Origin: Membranipora membranacea | Taxonomy: Eukaryota; Bryozoa; Gymnolaemata; Cheilostomatida; Membraniporidae | Assembly: GCA_914767715.1 (NCBI GenBank) | Contig: OU612067.1 | Span: forward strand, 5,950,001-6,014,000 | Direction: 5' to 3' | DNA: 64,000 nt | Shown: piece by piece, positions 37,408 to 48,389 of the stretch | Numbering within the stretch: position 1 is the first letter of the stretch | Layout of the letters: each line of letters starts with the position of its first letter | Program-made: the position numbers and the translations under genes | Notes under the pieces: model-generated | Told to the model about the DNA's origin: nothing | What the model saw: the letters and a program-made list of their open reading frames with translations, nothing else | Database searches by the model: none

Positions 37408-38444
37408 ATGACTCCACGGAAAATATTTCATCAATCGGTACAAGCTAAAAAGTGTGAAAGTTGGAAAGAAGACTGCTGGCCAGTTCCTCTCAAGAAAAAA
37501 CAGCAAAGTAACTCGACAAAAACAGAGATGGCTTACAGTGGAAACCTCGACAACATCCTGCCCAAGAACATGAACAGCACCAGCTGTGAGATTCCAGCTA
37601 TCAGCAGCCTTCTCAATGATTTACAGAGTGGTCTCGAGTGGAATATCTGTACTACCAAGACCAATGAGGGTGGGTACTGTATCAAGTTCAACACCAACCA
37701 GGACCCATGTGGGCAAACTAGTGGCTCTAAATCTGATGACGCATCTTTGTTGAACAAATTTCTGAGAATTGACATTAATCCGGTGAGACCATCGACCTCG
37801 CAGCAAAAACAGGAAATTTGCGGCGACTTGGACTTGGCCTGTCCAGAAGAGCCTAAGGAATCGCCCTCAAAGACAGTGGCAGCGAAACCAGCTGCCTCCA
37901 AAGTGGAACCAGCCAAGGAAGTAACAAAGAAGCCTGTTGAGGAGGAAGAAGCAGCAGTGGTTGAAGCCAAGGAAGAAGCCAAGGAGCAGCCAGCAAAGGT
38001 TAGTGGAGACAACTCGTTGTGCTCTCACAGATCAAATCAATCAGTGCAATAAAGATAACTTTAAAAAGGATTTTGCTTACATGAGAAGAAGCTTTTTAGG
38101 TTATACTAGTACATATTAATTCCGCATGTCTATTTGAACTTCCCAAGTCATGAGTTGTCATAGTCTTGTCCTTTTATTGAATTCGAAGTAGCCAAAGTTT
38201 TTTGCAAGTGCAGTCGAGAATATTCATATTTTAGTGATTTCTCAAACAACTGCTTATTATTTTACAGGATGAAACTGATGACGTACTGCAAGCATTGGAA
38301 AGTCAGAAAGATTCCGGAAGGCCGGCCATGTTGGTGTGTGTGCTGCTCGGCCCAAGCATAGAATTGATGAAGATCTCAAACATTGTGCAAGAGATGGCTA
38401 AAGACAAAGATGTCACAGTGCGAATGAATGCACCCATGCACTAA
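37408..38444 (+). CDS. Unrecognised acidic/lysine-rich protein (2 exons)
   Basis: Exon 1 ends at 37998 (AAG then GTTAGT, phase 0) and exon 2 is 38268-38444 after TTTTACAG, ending TAA. From the ATG at 37408 the product is 255 residues; the ATG at 37528 (MAYSGN) would give 215 and has a more protein-like beginning. The middle contains STSCEIPAISSLLNDLQSGL and GGYCIKFNTNQ. A low-complexity stretch rich in Lys, Glu, Ala and Pro (near 37850-38000) follows. Exon 2 encodes a short hydrophobic run (AMLVCVLLGPSIELMKI) that is too short and interrupted for a clear membrane segment. AATAAA at 38656-38661 fits a poly(A) signal. I do not recognise the family; further 5' exons may exist. Confidence 0.6.
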
Positions 38445-38898
38445 CACACGATCCATGGAAAAAGTGTTTGATCCGCTGTATTCTGATTAAAAATAAAAAT
38501 TGGAAAATATAATACTGAGATGCCAAAGTGTTTTAAATTCCTGACTCTGTGTATTAAGAATGTGCTATTGTTGTTGAAACAATTAAGACTTGTTTGTCGG
38601 TAGATGTTGTTAAGGAAAGTCATGTTGTCAAAAGTTTGCTGTCTTAATTCAAGTCAATAAAGCTGTCATACTTTGAAATGAAACAAGGTTACCGTGAAGT
38701 TTTAAGGTGACTCTGCCCACCCCCCACCTACTCCAAGGAAAATATATATGAAGTTTTTTAGTTTATATTTGAAACAAAACCAGGTCTAGAAACTGCTGCG
38801 TGCTAGCAGAATATTCACTTTTATAATCAACTATGAGTGAAGGCACACATTAATTCTGGATTGAGGAAACGTTAAGACTAGAATAAAATTCATCAGAG
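38445..38898. other. Convergent 3' spacer
   Basis: The unrecognised gene (plus) and the acetylcholine receptor gene (minus) end facing each other here. Apart from the AATAAA at 38656 nothing else was seen. Confidence 0.5.
38656..38661 (+). terminator. Poly(A) signal AATAAA of the 37408-38444 gene
   Basis: Canonical hexamer about 210 bases after the stop codon, on the coding strand. Confidence 0.5.
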
Positions 38899-41800
38899 TT
38901 ATTCAATGCCAACATCCATCGGTTTTGCATCATCATACAGAGTAGGCGCCTGTAGTATTATACCAAATGTACCGACTATACAGGCTGTCGTGAATATCCA
39001 CAAGAATAGCCTGTCAATCACCATGGCAACATATTTCCAGTCCTCTTGGATCTAAAAAAAGATATTGAGTTCCAATTTTGAACAAATAAATCATATCACT
39101 AAAGGTTGTTGGAAGTTGCACAAATTAATAAACTTCTGTTAATTTAACGCCCTACTATCAGATACAATTGTCAGGCAATGAATCGCAAGCAGGCAACCCA
39201 CAGCCCAATCTTGCCACTCACATCATAGATGTTTCTTGAACATGGTTTGCCTAACTACAGCTATGCACCACTATTCAAACCTTGGCCGCACTCTATATTC
39301 ATGGCATTGGTATCAACCCTATAGCACAAATGCTGTGCCTGACCTGTCATCATTATGGTAGTATCAGACTAATACAGTAAAAATTCTGAAGTCATCTGCA
39401 CCCCACTGATATTGTTGAGTTGTCGCACCTGTTCATCCTTATCCTCATCCTTGAGATGGTCAGCAATAAACTTGACAGCATCCAAAGCTTTCTCAATCTC
39501 AGCTGGATAACGCTTCGCCTTTTTCCTCTGCTGTTTTGGGCTCCAGTATTCTGATCTTAATGTGCTCATCACGTCTGATCTCATCGACTCTGTACCAACT
39601 ACAGTTACAGGGTTTATTTGTAGGAATTATTGGCTAATATTATATATTACCCACTCAACTCAAATTCTATGAATATTATTATTATTATTCATTATATCAT
39701 ACAAACTGTCCACCCAAGCAGTATTATTATTACGTCGACAAAGTCTGATCAAATTTGGAGTTGCTCATCCTTGAGGCGGAAGTTTGGACAAAGACTTTCT
39801 GGTAGGCTATTGAACGAGTTAGCAATGGCTGTATTAATTTTGTAGTCCTACAGAGTGGACTATCAATAAATTATTGATGATATTATGGAGAACAAACCTG
39901 ATCTGAGTGTGTTAGAGTTGAGAGGAGGGATCAGCAATCTGCTATCATCGGTCACTATGCCATTTTCGCTGAAAAATAATGGTTTGTGAATTGAGAGTTG
40001 TGTTCTGAAATGCATATAAAAGTGTTTGGGCTACTGAGAGTTTCCTTGAGGGGCTATAAATTTATCTTCGGATCATTGCTTCTGCTATGACTAACCACAC
40101 TATTCAATAAGTCGACAAGAATGTTATTCTCATTGAGTAAGTCACAGTTAAAAATCTATGACAGATCTTACTTCTGGGCGAGTAAAGGATTAGTAGTGAC
40201 TCCATTTGTAGACTCAGGTGGTTTGTGTTTTCTCTTCTTGATCTTTGCACCGTCAGCTTCAATCATAGGTCTCTTCATGAGCAGTAGTCGCGGAAGAATG
40301 TGAAGGAAAACTTTACGTAGCCACGGAGACATTGTGTGTGTAGTCGGGGAGCGATTATGAACATTGAGAACTATGACAGTTATTATAACGGAGAGCGTCA
40401 CTAGGATCATTGTGAAGAGCAGGTACTTTCCTATGAGAGGAACCACAAGAGATGTCGGCGGTATCAGATCGCTGAGCAGAAGGAAGAACACAGTCAGAGC
40501 CAGAAGTATGGAGATACACAGAGTAATCTTCTCTCCTGAGTCCGAGGGAAGGTAGAACACTAATACTGTTAGGAAGGATATGGCTACACAGGGTATGATC
40601 AGGTTGACTGTGTAGAATAGTGTTTTCCTTCTGATTGTTATTTGGAATGTGACGTCAGGGTAGGACTCAGGACAGCAGGGATAGTACACCTCATTACGTC
40701 GTGCTGGGACTGACAGCACATCCCATATAAAGGATCTGTAGTATCCAGACATGTCCATCGCCATCGGTATATCTACCTCTCCCTCGACATCCGCTTGGTC
40801 TTTGTGTTTTAAATCAACCTAGGAGAGAACAAAAAACATTGGATTGAACGATTAAGATCTGCTGGCAGTCATTTAATACTTCGCAATCAGTCTTATTATC
40901 AATTATCTTGGTTTAGCACATTCTCAAACATAACGTAGCTTCTGTGATGACTGTTGGCTACAAAGAAAGCACTGGAAAACCGATGTATGCTAAGTGTTTA
41001 CCCTGACAGTGGTCTCGGTGACAGGCAGCCAAAATCCATCACCAATTGTCAGCGAAATAGGTATCATTTCAATCCATTTACTTCATAGCAACTTTAAGTT
41101 GTTTATGTATACTTTAAGCAATGAGATTCATCAAAACAAACGCGAATCTATTGAGGAATCACACTTGCTTTACTACTCACTTGAAAACCATCGTATGTCC
41201 AGGAGCCAAATTTCATACCGCATGTCTGCTCGTCAAATGGGAAGAACTCCACATCTATGGTACATGAACTCTTATAAATTGCGGGTGGTTCCCAGACCAC
41301 CCTCCCTGAATGATGCACAGTTGCCTTAGTCATAAGTGTAACTTGATAGTTTCCATCAGCGCTAAATGTAAAATTAAAAATAAAACAATAAGCTGCCAAA
41401 TAAGTTGGCAATGAACGAAGTTATCTCTCCTTTGTCAGGTGAGTGACAACTCACACTGAAAAAAAATGCAGTTCTGCTGCCATTTACAAAGAATGGTGTC
41501 AGTTTGTATTTGAACATTTTGAAATATAACAGCACTAACCAAACAAATGGAATAAAAGTGACAATTGTGTTTACTCTTGTTTGTTCTTCATGTCTTTGAA
41601 CACTGGGGTTATTTTCCAAACAGACCAAGGAATAATTATCTTAATGATTTCCCATTTTCTGATATCATGTTCCTATTCCTCTTATAATTTTTAACCAGAA
41701 TCAATAACTGTCAAATAAATTATTAAACTGATATTATGTCGCTTTTGCTGTCTGCTTTGAAATTCAAAACCTTGCAAGCAGGCTGATCTCCAAAGGCACG

Positions 41801-44800
41801 CCTCAATACGCTACTAGCCTTTTTAAAAGTGAAAGAGAGCAAACAATATATAGTCAAGGATTTAATGTATACAGTTAAAGCATACTTATTGTAAAGGACA
41901 ATATCTGGTTTCCACAGATCTTCAGCTGGAACGTAGAGATGATCCACCCCTCCGTAATCACTAGGCTTCCAAATCAAATTAAAATCATCCCATTCCTGTG
42001 CGCCATCAAAAGAATAACAAAGCAGGATAAAAAACAACTTATGGGTAGATAATTATAGAAGAAATTATATGCTGGATAGAATGCAACAGAAACTTTTATG
42101 TATTAGTTTTTCATGGTAGGTTAAATTGCAAAGAATAGAGTGTCAATACCATTATAGCTTTAGAGGACAGACACACATTAAGCACACAAATTGAAAGATT
42201 CAAATTTGAGAAATGACAGAATAGGTGCAGAGAAAAGAGTACTAGTATGAGTGTGTTGTGCATTCTAGTGCAGTTACATCTTTCAGTTACCAAGTAACTT
42301 CTGAAATAATCCTACCATAGCCAAAAAATAGGGTGAAACTGAGTAACTGGAAACCATAAATATATTGAGGTATTTGTTTTGATCAAATTCACTCTTGGTG
42401 TTGGTAGGACTTACTTATTGTACAGAACTATATCAGGAAGCCAGATATCTTCCGATGGCATATACATCACACTGACGCCCCCATAAACTGATGGATCCCA
42501 TCGCATATTAATGTCTTGCCATTCCTGTTATACAAACGGGTTATGAGATCAAAGTTGGTTAGAAAACACACACACATCGTTAAAGTAACAAGCTTCTAAA
42601 TCCCCTCCGCACCATACAGGCCCAGGTACTGACACACTATTATTGTTGCGAATTTCATTTGTTATTGGTTATAGAACTCACACATCATCTATGAAACAAG
42701 AAAATAGCCTGATGAAAAAACTAAAACCCAAATTCTTTTATACACTAAATTGATGGCAATCAGCTAAACTCTGAATCTGAACACGTTTTTTTACAAAGGA
42801 GCACAAGGCTGTCTTGTATCTGCATCCTGTATCAGGATGATTAATAGTGATGTGGCAGGCTCTCAGGGGTGGGTTGAGAGGGGGGAAACGCACCCAACCC
42901 CGACAGCCTGCCCAGGCTAGGTATAATTATTATTGTATAAAAACATTTCCCTGTAATGTAAGTGCAACACTGGCCCTAATTTTCAGAACTAGAAGAAAAC
43001 AGTTACAAAACAATAAAAATTATAAAAATAACTCACCTGACTTAGCCAGACATTAGTGGTCATAATCTGATTCTTCTCATCCTGCAAAGAGAAATGAAAG
43101 TTACCGACAAAATATATCGGCCTCGAGCACATAGTCAAGATCGTAACTCTATAATGAATTTTTGTTGATTGAAAAAAGATAATAGATAGTAGTTAAATAC
43201 CGCCCATCAAAGTGTAGATCCACCAATACCCAGAAAACCTTTTTGGAATTTACTATGCATTTTTTCAAATAATGCAGCTCAGACCCCTTCTAATTTTATT
43301 TTGTTCACTTTTGTGTTGTGCTTTAAATGCAGATTGGATATATTGGAATTGGGCAATGAAAAAACTTCAAACTTCATAAATCTGATTTGGAGCAATATAA
43401 GGATATGATATCTTACGATGCCGATGAGTTGTGACAGCCTCAGGCCCAGTTTGACAGTCAGCACCTCTGTGTTGTTGGCCACTGGACGTATCAGTTTGTT
43501 ATATCCACTCTTAACGAGTAGATCATTGTATAATCTCTTAGCATGCGGATTAGCTCTGGTGTATGGCGCGAACTCCAGCAGACATACCAGTACTAAAAAA
43601 CACAATACAGAAATGTTGGAGTCATTCAGGCAACTCTTTATACCCTACAGGTGTAATATATTCAGAGGCAGACAAATTCGTCATTTTGAGCAGGCTTGCA
43701 ATTGTGAAAAAGATGGCTAGCTAGCTCAACCTCATTACTTTATAAAGATTTCCACCTAAGCTAGTGAAAATTAGTGCTAGGTAACACCCAGTCAACTCTT
43801 AATTTTTAGCTATACTGAACTCTAACTAATATCTATCAGTCAATATCAGCATCTGAAGACATGAAGTGAAGTACTACTGGAGTAACCACTATCTCAAGTG
43901 CCAGGGCATCAGGGGAGAAGGGTTTCTGGGCTACTCTGATGATTAAATGATTTGATATTTAGCAGTACCAGCAGTTATACATAGTATTTGCCTAGGAAAT
44001 TATATACATATATTGATGATACACGTATAGCATAATTAAGCGTTGTGGTTCACAAATTTTCAGCCATGTACAGGCAAGCTCTAATTAGGCAACGCAGAGC
44101 TGTCTATACAGGTTGTCTGTCACTTAAAGAGCATGAGAAATAACATAGAGCAGTGTCAAAAGCAAACAAGCCTGCAGTTTACACGAACCAACCATACATT
44201 TTATTAAAAATATTTCAATTCCAACTAATTGCACAAAGCTGTCCAGCACTGCTTCGACTTATTATGAGTCAATATTGCAATTAAACTTCATAGAAATACG
44301 ATTAGACCAGTATTTATGTGTACCCGATAGATTTCTAAGCTGTTGGCTTTATATATAAGCTTGTCAATAAGTGATTAAAGATTGATGCTGTTTTGACCAA
44401 GAACAATAGAGGCCAAACAAATGAGCGAGGCAATTAAGGAATGAATTGTTCGGAAATCATTTTATACAGACTCAGTGAAATTCTGAGCCTTTTTAGTTAT
44501 GCTCAATGACATAACATGATATTAAAGCAATATGTTCTTAAAAAACTCTCCAACTAGCACTTGATCGGCAGCATTTGATCGGCAGCACTTGATTGGCAGC
44601 ACTTGATCGGCAGCACTTGATCATTGATTGAGTATCATTAACATCCTATATTACACCACTCATAGCTATATGAGAGGGTCAGAGCCTGACTTTGTACAAG
44701 CAAACTGACAAGAAAACAAGAAACTTCACAACTTGAGTCCATAACACTTTGACTGAGAATATCTCAGGGTAACGCTGACATGATATAATTAGGTCAGGAG

Positions 44801-45495
44801 GCATCTGATACCAGTTCGGCTTCTGGGTTCATTTATTGTCTAAGGGGGGGGGGGGTCTGTCAATTATAAACAGCCAAAGTTACTCTCTAGTCTCTGATTG
44901 CTCACCCTAGGGCGTTGCTCATTGATGGAATTATGTTCACTCTGAGTGATTTGGGAACAAATTTGAAATTTGAAAGATCAAGTGAGCGATACTTTTGAGC
45001 GAAGTGATATTGATAGTTTGTTCATTCTAATTAATAGACTCGACTCATCAGCAGTAATTATAAGGAAATCTATCTAGATGGATACAATAGCTGGGTGAAG
45101 GCTGTGTGTTTGCTAGTCTGAGCCCCCCAGACTTTTGCCCACCGCCCGACGGCCCCCCGTTTCCTAGTTTTCACTCCATTTCTATTACCAGTCAGTCATG
45201 AGGTTTAGAAGGTGAGGCCTCACCATGATGAGGTCATTATAATACTGATACAAGGCCGAAATGTTTGATAACACCCATGTATTAGGCTCACAATATCTTA
45301 TCTGTGGCAATACATAATATAATTCACTCAATATTTTCAGTTATGGGTGATTTATAGTCAACAAAACCTAGGAGTAGACTTTCAAATCCAGAACTAAAGC
45401 TAAGTTACAATGTAGGTAACCGGTAAGGTGAGAACGATATTAATGATGAGAACGGCTTATGCTCTATACTCACATATCAATATGATGGTCTTCAT
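38899..45495 (-). CDS. Nicotinic acetylcholine receptor subunit, alpha type
   Basis: Minus-strand exons 45495-45474, 43592-43417, 43081-43037, then 42524-42415 or 41995-41886, then 41361-41181, 40818-40172, 39968-39898, 39598-39429 and 39051-38899: 524 residues with either exon 4. Signal peptide MKTIILILLVCLLEF, then the ligand-binding domain: loop D NVWLSQ, loop A WxPDIVLYN, 13-residue Cys-loop ([15 protein letters not shown]), loop B GSWTYDG, and loop C YYPCC, whose adjacent cysteines define alpha subunits. M1 starts [12 protein letters not shown]2 has GEK, Leu 9' and a following Asp (cation-selective); M3 is [14 protein letters not shown]4 is [13 protein letters not shown]. An acetylcholine-gated cation channel subunit. 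The 45-nt and 110-nt exons match the usual nAChR exon plan. Whether it forms homomers is unknown. Confidence 0.95.
41886..41995 (-). CDS. nAChR alternative exon 4, version b
   Basis: 110 nt with the same phases as version a and donor GTATGC. It encodes [16 protein letters not shown] then WKPDIVLYN; 23 of 36 whole residues match version a. Joining both versions would break the reading frame, so they should be mutually exclusive. Confidence 0.92.
42415..42524 (-). CDS. nAChR alternative exon 4, version a
   Basis: 110 nt, entered in phase 0 after a CAG acceptor and left in phase 2 with donor GTAAGT. It encodes [16 protein letters not shown] then WLPDIVLYN, the loop A region with the conserved agonist-site tyrosine. 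Version b, 419 bases downstream, has identical length and phases. Confidence 0.93.
42899..42920. repeat. Half copy of the 62637-62684 element
   Basis: The block CGACAGCCTGCCCAGGCTAG also occurs at the right end of the palindromic element at 62637-62684. It lies in the intron between exons 3 and 4a of the receptor. Confidence 0.6.
44557..44622. repeat. 14-bp tandem repeat
   Basis: Four and a half copies of TTGATCGGCAGCAC with few changes, in the first intron of the receptor gene. Confidence 0.9.
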
Positions 45496-48364
45496 TTTTT
45501 CAGACCTTGGAGGCTCAAGTCATTTTTGGCGATCCTGTCTAAAACTAAAACACACACATAATCAGAATTAATTGCCATCAAATAAACAACAAGCATAGTA
45601 ATATGAGTGAAAATATTGAGCGGAAAAGAAAACACGCAACAATGTATGAATTATCTCCGACTTGACTGAAAGATGTAACAATATAAAAAAATATAAATGA
45701 GACACACATTTACCTGTTTTGTAGGAAACTTCTGTCGCCTCACGCCACAAAACTGTTTCCTGCTTTTGGGACCTAAATGACCCTGTTTGCAGAAGAGATT
45801 TGTTTCTTACTCATCAAATAACAGCATTCCTTACCCAATACAACAGGATAAATGGTTTTCTTTGACAGCGTCAGCAGTGTCATTGCTCAGTCGATATTCT
45901 GCTCATGTATTCATAGGAGCTCTTATACAATAACTGCATTATTGGCAGCATTGGGTCACAATGGCTAAATCAATCAAAGAAATCCTGCTGAAATACAATA
46001 CAATACAACAATTGTACGCAAAATAAGACTATATAATGGCAAAGTTTAATGCCAATAAAGAAAGACATGGGGGTAAAACTCTGAAATTCAGTCAATTCTA
46101 TTTAATCCCTGCTATTGACTAATAACAAAAAAATGAGGCCTAAACAACATCCCAATATGAAGCTGGAAGTGAATTTCTTGGCCCTCACCCAGCCTTCACT
46201 AAGCCTTGCAGGATATATCGATCATATTATATTTTGGTTATTCAGGTCAATAGAGAATACAAACCTATTTAGCAGGTTGTTTCTTGAATGTTGTTGTAGT
46301 CCTAAGGCTTATGCAGCAGGTTTATATTATATAGGATTGGACTACTGACAAAGACTTGTACACTGACTCTAATTATATTCATGATTAACAACACAGTATA
46401 TAATACAACTGTTCCATGATTTATGTGAGTGAAAAGCACACTCGTAGAAATTCTAGGGATATCCTTGGTCCTGTAGAAGGAAATTGTTGGGAAAGTGACT
46501 TTTTATAGGGATAATTGATGGTATATTGTCTTCTTTCTGTACATGGGAAGACAATCCTACTACCCACTTCAATAGATCTAGTGTTTGAGACAAAACTCCT
46601 AACCCCCCTGAATAAATATTCCTAATTGGTTTTGTGTCTAAGTCGTAATGGGACATTACATTTTAACAAGCATTCTAACCCCGTTGACAAGACACAATGA
46701 ACATTTTGTATAAAAAATGTAGCAAATGACTTGGTAGCACATGGTGCTCCCAGCCGATAAGCTAGTCATTCTAGAAGTTACCCGTGCATACTAGAGAGTT
46801 CATGATGAGTACTAGGATTGCAATACAATATTGTCTTATGTCATTATTAAGCTGTTGAGCTAAGCATTTCAAATTATATCTTATATATCTGGGGAGTGTT
46901 GGAATGTCCGAAACTCAAATATGTGTCCCAAACTCCTTGATATATCTTAGTTTTGAATTTGTCTCCCCATCTTTTGAAAAGATACAACTCCCAAAGCATT
47001 ACAAGCTGGAATGACTTACCAAACGGAATCTCATTGTAGTTGAAAACTTGTCGTGTATATTTTTACATTCAAGTTCAATGGAACTGAATATTGGCTATTT
47101 TACTCAGCCAATATTATAAGTTGGTTCCTATATGCGATGTTCTGTGTTGCAAATAATACAACAGCTCCAGTATCCTGAACTATTAAAGGACCAACAGGCT
47201 GGTTTTATCTTGAAGGGTATCAAGCTGCGATCAGGTATAATTCAGTGCTCTGCTGTTATGCTCGGCCAAAACATCAAAGTTTCTGGTTGGAACATCAATG
47301 CTTCACCATCATGAGATAGTTGGGGTACATGGGTACATGGGGGGGGGGGGGGGGGGGGTACTCACTGAGCGGTCTTCACTCTGTAATTATTGGATAAACC
47401 TGGTACATTATTAACTGATAAATATTTGATTTGGTGAGCATTTCTCTCAATCTTATAGCCTCTTTCTAAGTTGAGCAAAATAAAACTGGAACGATGCCAT
47501 CAATTATTAAAAGCTTTTCCTAATTCAAGAGAAAGATCTGATAAAAGAGTTTTATCTCCTAACTGATGAATGAATCATAAAATTAAAGCTGTAACAAAGG
47601 TAAGTCTATTCCTAGCAGTTTAAACTAGAATTACATCAATACATCTTCAGCGTTTTCCAAATGGATTGAAAGCAGTCTGAAAATAAAAATACAAGTGGGC
47701 GACTTGGTCTCCTTTGCAGAAAATAGCTTTATTAACGAATATTCCAAAATTATAAAATATTATTATAACTGCGGTCGCTTTTTATTTTCATTAATTTATT
47801 TTTATTAATTTGTTTTCATTAATTTATTTATTTTTATTAATTCATCTCCATTAATTTATTTTATTAATTTATTAATTTTTATCCACAATAATTTTATTAT
47901 TTTGAGGTTCTACTGCGATAGAGATCATGAAGGCACCCATTTTACTTTCATTGCTTCACTTAATTGGATGTAGAACATTTCTATAGTCAGTAATATTGAT
48001 ACATTAATTGCTGGCAATGTAATTGTGTCCCAGAATTGAGTACTTGTATAGATGTGACCTCCGATGGCCACAACAAATGGCAATCAATAGCTGTAAGCAT
48101 TCAGCTCATTACCCGTCAACCAAATTCTTTTACATTTATAAATGATCAACCTTGTGTAAGAATTAATAATTATTTAGTTGATACATTTATTGATTTCCTA
48201 TTTATTATTGTTCCCGAGTTTCACTTGTTGTTCTGCATCATCCATCTCTAAACAAAACCGAAAAATCGATTGGGGAACAGGGTGATGTGATACAGTGAAG
48301 CGATAAGCTGGTAGAAGTGAGAACAAGCCACATACCAGATACCTCAGCTGGGGTCGGATTAAAC
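45496..48364. other. Divergent spacer between receptor and lectin genes
   Basis: The two genes start at its ends and read away from each other, so both promoters should lie here, though no motif is clear enough to call. A poly-G run lies at 47341-47358 and an ATTAATTTATTTT-type tandem stretch at about 47783-47882. No coding exon supported. Confidence 0.45.
47783..47882. repeat. AT-rich tandem repeat
   Basis: Variants of ATTAATTTATTTT repeated about seven times. Confidence 0.75.
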
Positions 48365-48389
48365 ATGGCAGCGACAACCAAATTTCATA
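48365..48389 (+). CDS. First coding exon of the lectin gene (25 nt)
   Basis: ATG at 48365 gives MAATTKFH, then donor GTAAGT. It joins in phase 1 to the hydrophobic core at 48839, making a well-formed signal peptide of about 24 residues. Chosen because no other ATG links in frame to that core. Confidence 0.75.

Noticed and set aside
39630-39845. Plus-strand frame ending [17 protein letters not shown]
   Set aside because: Slightly like a reverse-transcriptase tail, but too short and lies within the receptor gene's intron; not callable.
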